DNA of 14,429 nt from a bacterium (Candidatus Gribaldobacteria) CG10_big_fil_rev_8_21_14_0_10_37_21 (GCA_002773495.1 PFAX01000009.1:1-14429), one strand, 5' to 3'. Counted from the stretch's first letter, positions 1 to 7,962 are shown. Notes: a model not told the origin generated them from the sequence alone. Made by a program: numbers and translations.

Positions 1-270
1 TTTGACGCAAACTTTATGGGTAATATTCAAACTAAGGAGTGGACTACCTTAACTGATGCCTGGGGAAACTCTTGTATTTATAGATATGCTAAAGTTGAAG
101 ACCCCTGTGATGGCCAATGCGAAGGCATTTACGCTATCCTTTATGCTACTTGCGAAGAAGACGGCTGCCCAAGCAATGAAAGGCCGGCTTGTTGTGATGA
201 CTCTTCTTGGCTTGAAGGTACAAGCGAGGTTGATGATCACGACATCACCATCTTTTTAAAACAAAACTAA
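1..270 (+). CDS. C-terminal part of a probable type IV pilin / pseudopilin (5' end outside window)
   Basis: The reading frame is open from the first base and ends at TAA (268-270), so this is the 3' end of a gene that begins upstream; the ATG at 16 is probably internal. The visible residues include DAWGNSCIYRY, which resembles the D-x-WG-N-x-Y-x-Y motif in the C-terminal domain of type II secretion or type IV pilus major pseudopilins, followed by GIYAILYATCEEDG, like the Y-x-L-x-A strand of that fold. The tail DDHDITIF recalls the acidic calcium-site end of GspG-like proteins. It is unusually rich in cysteine (eight in about 45 residues), suggesting disulfides in an extracellular domain. The hydrophobic N-terminal helix that would prove the assignment is outside the window, so this is an inference from the C-terminal pattern. 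Confidence 0.5.
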   Translation, partial: FDANFMGNIQTKEWTTLTDAWGNSCIYRYAKVEDPCDGQCEGIYAILYATCEEDGCPSNERPACCDDSSWLEGTSEVDDHDITIFLKQN

Positions 271-277
271 TTAAACA

Positions 278-339
278 GCATAAGGCATAAAGCATAAAGC
301 TAATAGCTGAAAAGATATTCGCTTTAGGTCTTATGCTTT
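278..339. repeat. Tandem heptamer and hairpin repeat between genes
   Basis: Three head-to-tail copies of RGCATAA lie at 278-297 (agcataa, ggcataa, agcataa), followed by agc. The unit AAAGCATAA (289-297) is the reverse complement of TTATGCTTT (331-339), and TAAAGC (295-300) of GCTTTA (321-326), so the spacer can form a hairpin. It could act as a terminator for the upstream gene or be a small dispersed repeat. The last base lies just before the -10-like TATACT (340-345) of the next gene. Confidence 0.5.
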
Positions 340-349
340 TATACTAGCT

Positions 350-2755
350 ATGCTTTACATCAAGTGGTTCAAAGAAATTTCTAAAAAGGACATATCTTTA
401 GTTGGGGGGAAAAATGGCTCTTTAGGGGAAATGTTTTCTAATTTAACTAAAAGAGGAATTGCCATTCCTGATGGATTTTGTTTAACCTCAAAGGCCTACT
501 GGTATTTTTTAAAAGAAAATAAAATTGACCAAAAATTAAATAAAATATTTCAAAAATACAACCCTAAAAGTATAAAATCACTTCAAAAAGCCAGCCGACA
601 AGCCAGAAATTTAATTTTAATGGCTGACTTCCCAGAAGACCTTAAAGAAGAAGTAGTTGCTTCCTACTTAACTCTTTCTGAAAATTATAAATCTAATGCA
701 AGCGATGTAGCTGTGAGGTCTTCAGCGACTGCTGAGGACTTGCCAACGGCTAGTTTTGCGGGCCAGCATGAGACCTATCTTAATGTAAGGGGTAAATACG
801 AACTTTTATCAGCTATTAAAAAATGCTTGGCTTCTTTATTTACAGCCAGAGCTATTGCCTACCGAGATGAAAAGGGCTTTAAGCATATGGAAATTGCTTT
901 ATCAGTGGCTGTTCAAAAAATGGTAAGATCCGACTTAGCTAGCTCTGGGATTATGTTTACCATAGACACAGAGACCGGCTTTCAAAATGTTATTTTAATT
1001 AACTCTATTTTTGGCATTGGCGAGATGATTGTTAAAGGCAAGATTACCCCAGATGAATTTTATGTTTTTAAACCCTCCTTAAAAAAGATGGGGCGAAATA
1101 AAAAATTAAAACCGATTGTTGTTAAAAATTTAGGCCGAAAAAATAAAAAATACATTTATAGTAAAAATGGTGGCTTAAAAGAAGTTGTTGTGCCAAAAGA
1201 AGATAGCTTAAAATTTTCTTTAACTGAAAACGAAATTTTGACTTTAGCCCGTTGGGCTTTAAAAATTGAGGAGTATTATGAAAGCCCCCAAGATATTGAG
1301 TGGGCTAAAGATGGCCAAACTGGTAAGCTTTTTATTGTTCAATCCCGACCCGAGACAATCCATACAACTGAAGATAAATTAATTTTCAAAGAATACCAAG
1401 TCAAAACCAGCAAAAAACCGATTCTAACTGGCATTGCTATTGGCAATAAAATAGGCACGGGTAAGGCCAATGTAATTGAAAGTGTTTCTAAAATAGCTAA
1501 GTTTAATAAGGGCGAGGTCTTATGTACCAGAATGACTGATCCTGACTGGGTCCCAGCAATGGCAATGGCCGCAGGAATTGTAACTGAAGAAGGTGGTAAA
1601 ACCTGCCACGCCGCGATAATAGCAAGAGAACTTGGGATACCTTGTGTTGTGGGGGTTAAAAATGGTTTAAGTAAAATAAAACAAAAAGAGGACCTAACAG
1701 TTGATTGTACTACTGGGGCTTTAGGAAAGGTCTTTAGAGGGAAAATCCCACACTCTGTTAAGGAATATCATTTAAAAAAGGATTATCATTTAAAAACAAA
1801 GATAATGCTCAATTTGGCTACCACTGACACGGCTTTTGCTTGTTCTTTTTTGCCTAATGCGGGCGTGGGCTTGGCCAGAGAAGAGTTTATTATCGCTGAA
1901 AAAATAAAAGCCCACCCGTTGGCTTTGTGTCATTTTGAAAAAATTAAAAAACAATCTTTAGAAATTAAAAGCAAGAAACAAAAAAAGTACATAGAAGGTA
2001 TTATTAAAAAAATAGATGCAATTACCGTAGAGCATCTAGACAAAAGGGAATATTTTATTAAAGAATTAGCTGAAGGGATTGGGCAAATAGCTAGTGCATT
2101 TTGGCCCAAACCAGTGATTGTTCGCTTATCTGACTTTAAAACAAACGAGTATAAAACTCTGCTTGGGGGCGAATTGTTTGAACCAGAAGAAGAAAACCCA
2201 ATGCTGGGCTATCGGGGTGCCTCGCGGTATTATAGTCCTGAATTTTTACCGGCATTTAAGATGGAATTACAGGCCATTAGAAGGGTTAGAGAGGTCTTCG
2301 GCTTAGATAATGTAAAAATTATGGTGCCTTTTTGCCGAACCCCAGAAGAGGGCAAAAAAGTGCTTAAAATTATAAAAGAAGCGGGCTTAAAAAGGGGGCA
2401 GGGCTTAAAAATATATGTGATGTGTGAAATCCCTTCAAATGTTTTGTTGGCTAATGAATTTTTAAATATTTTTGATGGTATGAGCATCGGCAGCAACGAT
2501 TTAACCCAGCTTATTATGGGCATTGACCGAGATAATGGCACCTTACAGCATATTGCTAATGAAAAAAACCCGGCGGTTAAAAAAATGCTTCATGAAGTTA
2601 TTGCGATTTGTAAAAAAAGAAAAAAGTATTGCGGAATTTGCGGGCAAGCACCCAGCGACTACCCTGAATTTGCCAAGTGGCTAATTAAAGAGGGGATTGA
2701 AAGTATTTCTTTAAACCCTGACTCTGTGATTAAAACCATTTTAGCTTTGAAATGA
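350..2755 (+). CDS. ppsA: Phosphoenolpyruvate synthase (pyruvate, water dikinase)
   Basis: It converts pyruvate + ATP + water to phosphoenolpyruvate + AMP + phosphate, the gluconeogenic entry step, or may work in reverse in a fermentative cell. The 801 residues match the family length (about 790) and three-domain order: an ATP-grasp pyruvate/ATP-binding domain (GGKNGSLGEM at 19-28, AVRSSATAEDLP near 120), the swivelling phosphohistidine domain (GGKTCHAAIIARELGIP, phospho-acceptor His420), and the C-terminal PEP-utilising TIM barrel (GSNDLTQLIMGIDRDNG, then CGICGQAPSD with the probable catalytic Cys764). There is no SD; a -10-like TATACT lies 4 nt before the ATG. The TGA stop sits inside a dispersed repeat that fills the following spacer. 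It is the first of a run of same-strand genes. Confidence 0.95.
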   Translation: MLYIKWFKEISKKDISLVGGKNGSLGEMFSNLTKRGIAIPDGFCLTSKAYWYFLKENKIDQKLNKIFQKYNPKSIKSLQKASRQARNLILMADFPEDLKEEVVASYLTLSENYKSNASDVAVRSSATAEDLPTASFAGQHETYLNVRGKYELLSAIKKCLASLFTARAIAYRDEKGFKHMEIALSVAVQKMVRSDLASSGIMFTIDTETGFQNVILINSIFGIGEMIVKGKITPDEFYVFKPSLKKMGRNKKLKPIVVKNLGRKNKKYIYSKNGGLKEVVVPKEDSLKFSLTENEILTLARWALKIEEYYESPQDIEWAKDGQTGKLFIVQSRPETIHTTEDKLIFKEYQVKTSKKPILTGIAIGNKIGTGKANVIESVSKIAKFNKGEVLCTRMTDPDWVPAMAMAAGIVTEEGGKTCHAAIIARELGIPCVVGVKNGLSKIKQKEDLTVDCTTGALGKVFRGKIPHSVKEYHLKKDYHLKTKIMLNLATTDTAFACSFLPNAGVGLAREEFIIAEKIKAHPLALCHFEKIKKQSLEIKSKKQKKYIEGIIKKIDAITVEHLDKREYFIKELAEGIGQIASAFWPKPVIVRLSDFKTNEYKTLLGGELFEPEEENPMLGYRGASRYYSPEFLPAFKMELQAIRRVREVFGLDNVKIMVPFCRTPEEGKKVLKIIKEAGLKRGQGLKIYVMCEIPSNVLLANEFLNIFDGMSIGSNDLTQLIMGIDRDNGTLQHIANEKNPAVKKMLHEVIAICKKRKKYCGICGQAPSDYPEFAKWLIKEGIESISLNPDSVIKTILALK

Positions 2756-2842
2756 CAAAGAACAAAACCAGAATGACTAATTTTTAACATTGGTTATTTG
2801 GGCTTTGTTATTTATTCGTCATTCGTCATTCGGATTTCGTTA
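2749..2842 (+). repeat. Dispersed intergenic repeat, copy A (TGACGAA family)
   Basis: This spacer sequence reappears in reverse complement at 7877-7962. The two copies share a left part (GAAATGACnAAnAACAAAACC, then AATGAC) and a right part (GGCTTTGT, then TCATTCGTCATTCGGATTTCG), with a variable centre. Within each copy the ends are imperfectly complementary and built from TGACGAA / TTCGTCA units, so each can fold as a hairpin. The repeat supplies the TGA stop of ppsA and ends just before the -10-like box of the next gene. Confidence 0.75.
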
Positions 2843-2854
2843 TTATATTAATCT

Positions 2855-3766
2855 ATGTTTGATATAATCACTTTCGGTTCAAGCACAATTGATATTTTCG
2901 CTTTTTTAAACACCTCAAAAGAAAAGGGCAAAGTTTGTTTTGAAGGTGGGTCTAAAGAAGCACTTCGAGGCCTTGAGGTACAAACCGGTGGCGGAGGTAC
3001 GAATACGGCTGTTAGTTTTGCTAATTTTGGCTTAAAAACCGCTTTTTGTGGTGAACTAGGCAATGACTTGTTTGCTGATTTCATTCAAAAAGACCTTTTG
3101 AAAAGAAAAATAGACCGTTCTCTTGTAAGGGTAAATCCAAAAGCTAAAAGTGCTGTTTCTTTGGTTTTATCTCCTTTAAATGGAGAAAGAATAATTTTAA
3201 GCGATTTTAATGCTTCAATGTTCTCGCTAAAACAAGTTCCTTTAACAAAACTTAGGGCCAAATGGTTTTATATAGCTCCTTTGCATAATGAAGCTACAAC
3301 CCTTTTAGAGCCCCTTGTTAAGCAAATTTTAAAAGAAAAAATTAAAGTTGCCTTAAATCCTTCTAAAGAACAAATCAAAACCCTATCTAGAGAGATAATC
3401 GTTAAGATTGATTGTTTAATTGTCAACGAAGAAGAGTATTCTCTTTTACGGGGTAAGTTAAAAAAATTTCAAGGTATTTTAATAATAACCCAAGGGAAAA
3501 AGGGTTGTTTAGTTGTTTCAAGAGGTAAGCGATACGAGGCCAAAGCCAGAAATATCAAGATAAAAGAAGCTACCGGAGCGGGTGATGCCTTCGCAAGTGG
3601 GTTCATCGCTGGACTTTTTTTAAAAAATGATATACAATATGGTATTACCTTGGGACTCTTCAATTCAGAAAGCTGTATCCAAGAAATAGGGGCAAAAAAT
3701 GGGCTTTTAAAAAAGCAGGACTTAGCAAAAATGCCAACTTATAAAATTAAAATAAAAAATATTTAA
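2855..3766 (+). CDS. PfkB-family (ribokinase-like) carbohydrate kinase
   Basis: A 303-residue ribokinase-fold kinase that would phosphorylate a sugar, nucleoside or sugar phosphate using ATP. Visible are the N-terminal FGSSTIDIF strand, the substrate-binding glycine stretch GGGGTNTAVSFANFG (45-59), and the second PfkB signature ATGAGDAFASGF containing the catalytic base Asp244 and the anion hole. Length and motif order fit ribokinase, adenosine kinase or fructokinase equally well; the substrate cannot be told from sequence alone. There is no SD; TATATT lies 5 nt before the ATG, so the message may be leaderless. The ferredoxin gene follows after 5 nt, so the two are probably co-transcribed. 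Confidence 0.88.
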   Translation: MFDIITFGSSTIDIFAFLNTSKEKGKVCFEGGSKEALRGLEVQTGGGGTNTAVSFANFGLKTAFCGELGNDLFADFIQKDLLKRKIDRSLVRVNPKAKSAVSLVLSPLNGERIILSDFNASMFSLKQVPLTKLRAKWFYIAPLHNEATTLLEPLVKQILKEKIKVALNPSKEQIKTLSREIIVKIDCLIVNEEEYSLLRGKLKKFQGILIITQGKKGCLVVSRGKRYEAKARNIKIKEATGAGDAFASGFIAGLFLKNDIQYGITLGLFNSESCIQEIGAKNGLLKKQDLAKMPTYKIKIKNI

Positions 3767-3771
3767 TTTAT

Positions 3772-3975
3772 ATGCAAATAACCCTTGAGCGTTCAAAATG
3801 TATTGGTTGTGGAGCTTGTGCTTCAATTTGTTCTGATGTTTTCAGAATGGCTCATGACGGCAAGTCATCACTTAAGGATACTGAATTAAGTGACCTCCAA
3901 AAAATTGAAACAGAAATTGCTTGCCCTAAAGAAGCAGTTGAAATTTGTCCGGTTAAATGCATAAAAGTAAAATAA
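3772..3975 (+). CDS. Ferredoxin, single [4Fe-4S] cluster
   Basis: A 67-residue electron carrier. The cluster ligands are Cys10, Cys13 and Cys16 (CIGCGAC) plus Cys59 (CPVKC), the pattern of monocluster bacterial ferredoxins in which the second cluster site has been lost. Cys20 and Cys51 may form the disulfide that replaces it, as in related ferredoxins. The region between is acidic and lysine-rich. It starts 5 nt after the sugar kinase and 4 nt before bL25, with no SD at either junction. Its partner is not evident; no oxidoreductase is encoded nearby. Confidence 0.9.
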   Translation: MQITLERSKCIGCGACASICSDVFRMAHDGKSSLKDTELSDLQKIETEIACPKEAVEICPVKCIKVK

Positions 3976-3979
3976 ATAT

Positions 3980-4645
3980 ATGATTTCTTTAAAAGCAACA
4001 ATTAGGCAAGAAAAAAATCATCTTAAGGACTTAAGGCAAAAGGGGTTTATCCCCGCTGTTTTATACGGCGAGGGGTTAAAAAACATAAATCTTTCTGTTG
4101 AAGAAAAGCCATTTTTAATTGCTTTTAAAGAAATAGGAGAGACATCTACCTTAGAGCTAAATATTGAAAGCAAAAAATACCAGGCCTTAATCCACCAAAC
4201 TACGTATGACCCGCTTTCAGGAAAAATAATTCACCTTGATTTTTTCCATCCGTCTTTAAAGAAAAAAATAATAGCTGAAGTGCCTCTATCTTTCATAGGG
4301 GAGCCCCCCGCTGTTAAAGATTTGGGTGGCATTTTAGAAAAAGAACTGACCTCGCTTGCCATTAAGGGGCTAGTTAAAGATATGCCCCACGAAATAAAAG
4401 TTGATCTTTCTTCGCTGAAGGCCTTTGGTGATAAAATTATTATTGGGGATTTAAATATTCCCAAGGAAGTTGAAATAGAGCACAACGAAAAAGACAACAT
4501 TGTTGTTCATATAGCTGAACCAAGAAAAGAAGAAGTAGAGCCAACCCCAACACCGGTAACGGGAGAAGTAGAAGTAACAGAAGAAAATGCTCAAGGGGGC
4601 GAAAAATCTGACAAAAAAGAAGAAGTTGCAGAAAAAAATAAATAA
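3980..4645 (+). CDS. rplY: Large-subunit ribosomal protein bL25, long CTC/TL5 form
   Basis: It binds the 5S rRNA in the central protuberance of the 50S subunit. The N-terminal bL25 domain (about 1-90) shows RQKGFIPAVLYGEG, the typical R-x-G-x-x-PAVLYG signature. A second beta-rich domain (about 95-185, AEVPLSFIGEPPAVKDLGG) is the C-terminal part of the CTC form found in Thermus and Gram-positives. The last 35 residues are a glutamate- and lysine-rich tail of low complexity. At 221 residues it is normal for the long form. No SD is present; TAAAAT lies 6 nt upstream of the ATG, overlapping the end of the ferredoxin gene. Confidence 0.93.
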   Translation: MISLKATIRQEKNHLKDLRQKGFIPAVLYGEGLKNINLSVEEKPFLIAFKEIGETSTLELNIESKKYQALIHQTTYDPLSGKIIHLDFFHPSLKKKIIAEVPLSFIGEPPAVKDLGGILEKELTSLAIKGLVKDMPHEIKVDLSSLKAFGDKIIIGDLNIPKEVEIEHNEKDNIVVHIAEPRKEEVEPTPTPVTGEVEVTEENAQGGEKSDKKEEVAEKNK

Positions 4646-4672
4646 AGTATTTAGTTATTTTAAAAGAAATCT

Positions 4673-6154
4673 ATGTTAAAAAAGGGGCTAAAAACTAGGT
4701 TTTTTCATCTATTAAAAACAACTCTTTTTTTAGGGGTTTGTTTTTATTTAATTTTCTTTGGCCAAAAAAATGTTTTTTCAGAAAACCTAGAACAAGATTG
4801 TATTTGGGAAAATATTGTTCAAGCAGAAAAAAATCTTTCTAAAGATGCCTACAAGGACTTGCTTGAGTCCTGCAAAATTTTTTATGATCAAAAGTCAGTT
4901 GATTTAGCAAAAGATATCACTAAAACCCAAGCTGAAAAAAATACCTTAGCTAACAAAATAGCAACTCTCCAAAAACAAATCAAAAACCTTGAATACCAGA
5001 TTAATCAAAGCAATGTGATGATTAAAGATTTAGGGGGGCAAATAGAAGACACCGCCGAATCAATTGACAAGACCATTTCGCAAATAGATGAAATTAAACA
5101 ACAACTAAAAACAAACTTACAATTAAAATACGAAGAAGACCAAAAATCAACCATTGAAATCTTGTTTTCTGAAAAAACCTTAAGCGGTTTTTTTGACAAT
5201 TTAGTTGCCTTAGAAGCAATCGGGGTTAAGATCCAAGATCTTTTGAAAAATGTTCAAGGGCTTAAAATAAATCTAGAGGGCCAGAAAGATCAAATGGATT
5301 CAGAAAAAAAAGAATTGGAACAATTAGTTACGATTCAACAACTCCAAAAAAATCAAAACACTAAACAACAACAACAAAATCAAGAGTTTCTAAGCTTGAC
5401 TGAAGCAGAGTATAAAAACTACTTAGCCCAACACGAAGATGCGGTTGATAAATCAAGTAAAATTGGTAGCTTACTTTTTGAATTAATTGAAGTGCCTGAA
5501 GGCGGAATTCAGTTTGAAGATGCGGTTCAAATAGCTAAAAATATTTCGTCCCAAACAGGCATCCGAGCGGCTTTTTCTTTAGCCATTCTTTGGCAAGAAA
5601 CAAGAATAGGCAAAATTCAAGGGGGTTGTTATTTAAAAATAACCTCAACGGGCGAGGGAGTTTATATTAAAACAGGCAATAAGGCACCTAAATCAATGCA
5701 CCCCACAAGAGATGTGCCTGTATTTTTGCAATTAATCAGCGACTTAAATAAAAATAATCTTTTGAAAACAGACGCCTTTAACACTCCTGTTTCTTGCTGT
5801 ATGATTTCAAATGGTTCTTATTTCGGCTGGGGTGGAGCCATGGGACCAGCCCAATTTATTCCCTCAACTTGGAATATTTATGCTGATGAAATTGCCACTA
5901 TTTCAGGGGCCACATTAGCTAACCCTTGGAATATCAGAGATGCCTTTTTAGCGAATGCTCTTTATTTAAGAGATTTGGGTGCTACTAAACAGACCTATGT
6001 AGCTGAAATGAATGCCGCCTTACGGTACTTTGGTTGTGCCAGTGCTTGGTGCCAAACCAACTACGGCAACCCAGTCATGAATGTTTCAAAGTGCTTTCAA
6101 GAATATATTAGCTCAGGTGCTATGTCAGTCGCTTGTAGGGAAGCTGTTTTCTAA
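4673..6154 (+). CDS. Secreted/anchored coiled-coil protein with lytic transglycosylase domain
   Basis: A probable peptidoglycan hydrolase or cell-wall remodelling enzyme acting outside the membrane. Residues 1-35 are a basic start plus a hydrophobic segment (signal peptide or anchor). Residues 75-265 are a long coiled coil rich in K, E, Q and N, like those of CwlO/EnvC-type hydrolases, with a glutamine run at 232-235. The C-terminal 200 residues are a lysozyme-like transglycosylase domain: AILWQET gives the expected catalytic Glu309, and GAMGPAQFIPSTW (388-400) is the MltB-like signature, followed by ANALYLRDLGA and a Y-F-G motif. Several cysteines in this domain could form disulfides. No SD; the start follows AAATCT. 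The 3' end overlaps the convergent release factor gene by 30 nt, so antisense effects are possible. Confidence 0.85.
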   Translation: MLKKGLKTRFFHLLKTTLFLGVCFYLIFFGQKNVFSENLEQDCIWENIVQAEKNLSKDAYKDLLESCKIFYDQKSVDLAKDITKTQAEKNTLANKIATLQKQIKNLEYQINQSNVMIKDLGGQIEDTAESIDKTISQIDEIKQQLKTNLQLKYEEDQKSTIEILFSEKTLSGFFDNLVALEAIGVKIQDLLKNVQGLKINLEGQKDQMDSEKKELEQLVTIQQLQKNQNTKQQQQNQEFLSLTEAEYKNYLAQHEDAVDKSSKIGSLLFELIEVPEGGIQFEDAVQIAKNISSQTGIRAAFSLAILWQETRIGKIQGGCYLKITSTGEGVYIKTGNKAPKSMHPTRDVPVFLQLISDLNKNNLLKTDAFNTPVSCCMISNGSYFGWGGAMGPAQFIPSTWNIYADEIATISGATLANPWNIRDAFLANALYLRDLGATKQTYVAEMNAALRYFGCASAWCQTNYGNPVMNVSKCFQEYISSGAMSVACREAVF

Positions 6155-6859
6155 AGCCCGCACAATCTTATCTAACTTGCCTTCAATAATTTGCTCTAAA
6201 TTGTAAAACGACTTATTCAAGCGGTGGTCAGTTAAGCGATTTTGCGGAAAGTTATAAGTTCTTATTTTTTCAGACCGATCGGCCCCACCTATTTGGCTTC
6301 TTCTTTCTTTAATAATTGCAGAAGAGACCTTTTCATTTTTAGCTTGGTCAAGTTTAGTTTGTAAATTAGCTAAAGCTGTTTGCCTATTTTGTTCTAAATT
6401 GCGTTGGGTTTGCGAGGTAACAACCAAGCCACTAGGGGCATGGGTTATCCGAATAGCTGTCTGCCTTTTGTTAACATTCTGCCCCCCCTTGCCTGATGAT
6501 TTGAAGAAATCAAAACTAAGATCGCTTGGCTTAACCTGAACATCATTTTCTTTTACTTTTTTTAAAACAGCAACTGTTACGGTTGAAGTATGGATGCGAT
6601 TGCTTTTTTCTGTTTGAGGTATTCTTTGAACCCGATGCACACCGGCCTCATATTTCATTTTATTAAAAACACCCTCACCTGTAATCTCAAAATTAACCTG
6701 TTTATAACCACCTAAGTCGCTCAAACTTTTGCCCATAATAACAACTCGCCAACCTTGGGTTTGGCTATATTTCTCGTACATTTTCAAGAGGTCGCCAACG
6801 AATAAAGTGGCTTCATCTCCACCAGCGCCAGCCCTAATTTCCATAATTATTGTCTCCAT
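6125..6859 (-). CDS. prfA: Peptide chain release factor 1-like protein lacking domain 1
   Basis: It would recognise UAA/UAG and hydrolyse peptidyl-tRNA. From the chosen ATG it has 244 residues against about 360 for RF1. The sequence begins at MEIRAGAGGDEATLF, exactly where domain 2 of RF1 begins, so the N-terminal three-helix domain is missing. The codon-reading tripeptide is PQT (81-83, a PxT form as in RF1 rather than the SPF of RF2). The catalytic GGQ is at 125-127, followed by NVNK rather than the usual HVNK. The C-terminal DRSEKIRTYNFPQNRLTDHR is intact. An upstream in-frame ATG at 6934 would add 25 residues without homology and overlap the bL31 start, so 6859 is preferred: it lies 6 nt after a TACAAT box with TTGAAA 17 nt further upstream. 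Confidence 0.85.
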   Translation of the reverse strand: METIIMEIRAGAGGDEATLFVGDLLKMYEKYSQTQGWRVVIMGKSLSDLGGYKQVNFEITGEGVFNKMKYEAGVHRVQRIPQTEKSNRIHTSTVTVAVLKKVKENDVQVKPSDLSFDFFKSSGKGGQNVNKRQTAIRITHAPSGLVVTSQTQRNLEQNRQTALANLQTKLDQAKNEKVSSAIIKERRSQIGGADRSEKIRTYNFPQNRLTDHRLNKSFYNLEQIIEGKLDKIVRALENSFPTSD

Positions 6860-6865
6860 AAATAA

Positions 6866-6894
6866 ATTGTACCCCCTTTCTCTTGCTTTTTCAA
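6866..6894 (-). promoter_or_regulatory. Promoter of the release factor gene, likely leaderless
   Basis: On the minus strand, TTGAAA (6894-6889) and TACAAT (6871-6866) are separated by exactly 17 nt. The ATG at 6859 begins 6 nt after the -10 box, so transcription would be expected to start on or next to the start codon. Confidence 0.65.
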
Positions 6895-6911
6895 GTTTTA
6901 TTTTGTATAAT
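6883..6911 (+). promoter_or_regulatory. Promoter of the bL31-uS2-EF-Ts cluster
   Basis: TTGCTT (6883-6888) and TATAAT (6906-6911) are 17 nt apart. The bL31 ATG starts 9 nt after the -10 box, leaving a leader of 0-4 nt. Its -35 box directly abuts that of the divergent release factor promoter (6889-6894). Confidence 0.65.
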
Positions 6912-6920
6912 AGCTTATAT

Positions 6921-7169
6921 ATGAAAAAAGACATTCATCCAAAATATTTTTCTAATTCAAAAGTTCAATGTGCTTGTGGTGCTAATTTTGAAGTTGGCTC
7001 AACTAAAGAAGCGATTGAAACAGAAGTTTGCTTTAAGTGCCACCCTTTCTACACTGGCAAAGAAAAAATTATTGATACAGCCGGAAGAGTAGAAAAATTT
7101 AAAGAAAGAATGGCAAAAAAAGAAACAACCTCTAAAAAGAAAAAAATTCGTAAATCAAACAAAAAATAA
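6921..7169 (+). CDS. rpmE: Large-subunit ribosomal protein bL31
   Basis: A small zinc-binding protein bridging the 50S central protuberance and the 30S head. The start at 6921 (MKKDIHPKYF) matches the family N-terminus; upstream in-frame ATGs would run through the divergent promoter and are rejected. Cys17, Cys19, Cys37 and Cys40 (CAC and CFKC) form the zinc site of the C+ type, and HPFYTGKEK is the family signature. The 82 residues include a lysine/serine-rich tail longer than in E. coli. It is the first gene of a run leading into uS2 with 11 nt between them. Confidence 0.93.
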   Translation: MKKDIHPKYFSNSKVQCACGANFEVGSTKEAIETEVCFKCHPFYTGKEKIIDTAGRVEKFKERMAKKETTSKKKKIRKSNKK

Positions 7170-7180
7170 TTTTATCTCAT

Positions 7181-7879
7181 ATGGCAGAAGAAAAAGAAAA
7201 ACTAAATACTAAAGTAAACGTTGAAGATATGCAAGAGGCGGGCTTACATTTGGGGCATAAAACATCAAAACTAAACCCCAAGACAAATGAGTTTGTTTTA
7301 GGGATTAAAAACACGGTTCATGTTTTTGATTTAGAGCAAACAGCCAAATATCTCCAAAAAGCCATCAAATTCATCGAAGAACTGGGCAAAGAAAAGAAAA
7401 TCATAATGTTTGTTTCAACCAAACCGCCCCTAAAAAGGTTAGTAAAAGAGGTAGCTATTGAATTAAAAATGCCTTTTGTTGTTGAACGTTGGCTCGGGGG
7501 CACCTTCACTAATTTTGAAGTAATTTCCAAAAGAGCAAAATACTTTAAAAAATTAGAAGAAGAAAAGGAAAGTGGCGAATTTGAAAAATACACTAAAAAA
7601 GAAAGGGTTAAAAAAGAAAAGGACTTACAAAGTATGGGTTTAAAATTTGAGGGTCTTAAAAACTTAGATAAAATGCCAAATGCTGTTTTTATCGCCGACA
7701 TTGTTAAAGATAAATTGGCCTTAAAAGAGGCCTTTGAAAATAAAGTCGAAGCAATAGCCATCGTTGATAGCAACGCTGATCCAACTTTAGTTGATTTTCC
7801 AATCCCAGCTAATGATGACGCCATTCCTTCGGTTAGCTATATTTTAAGCAAAATCAAAGCCGCTTATTTAAATCAATGA
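7181..7879 (+). CDS. rpsB: Small-subunit ribosomal protein uS2
   Basis: It binds the 30S head-body junction near the mRNA exit side. The 232-residue sequence has the family hallmarks: the N-terminal MQEAGLHLGHKTSKLNPK, the WLGGTFTNF motif near residue 105, and the C-terminal DSNADPTLVDFPIPANDDA block. A charged coiled-coil insertion (KKLEEEKESGEFEKYTKKE) is the normal helical hairpin. There is no SD before ATG (ttttatctcat). The rpsB-tsf order is the common bacterial arrangement. Its TGA stop is contained in copy B of the dispersed TGACGAA repeat. Confidence 0.96.
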   Translation: MAEEKEKLNTKVNVEDMQEAGLHLGHKTSKLNPKTNEFVLGIKNTVHVFDLEQTAKYLQKAIKFIEELGKEKKIIMFVSTKPPLKRLVKEVAIELKMPFVVERWLGGTFTNFEVISKRAKYFKKLEEEKESGEFEKYTKKERVKKEKDLQSMGLKFEGLKNLDKMPNAVFIADIVKDKLALKEAFENKVEAIAIVDSNADPTLVDFPIPANDDAIPSVSYILSKIKAAYLNQ

Positions 7880-7962
7880 CGAAATCCGAATGACGAATGA
7901 CAAAGCCTGAAATTAGTTATTGGGTATTTGTTCGTCATTTTGGTTTTGTTATTCGTCATTTC
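7877..7962 (-). repeat. Dispersed intergenic repeat, copy B (TGACGAA family)
   Basis: This is the reverse complement of copy A at 2749-2842: conserved ends, divergent centre. Like copy A it lies exactly between two same-strand genes, provides the TGA stop of the upstream gene (rpsB) and ends about 8 nt before the next ATG (tsf). TGACGAA units recur at both ends in opposite orientation, so it can also fold on itself. Confidence 0.75.

Noticed and set aside
6729..6920. N-terminal extension of bL31 from an upstream ATG
   Set aside because: It would run through the release factor gene and the divergent promoter; MKKDIHPKYF is the family start.
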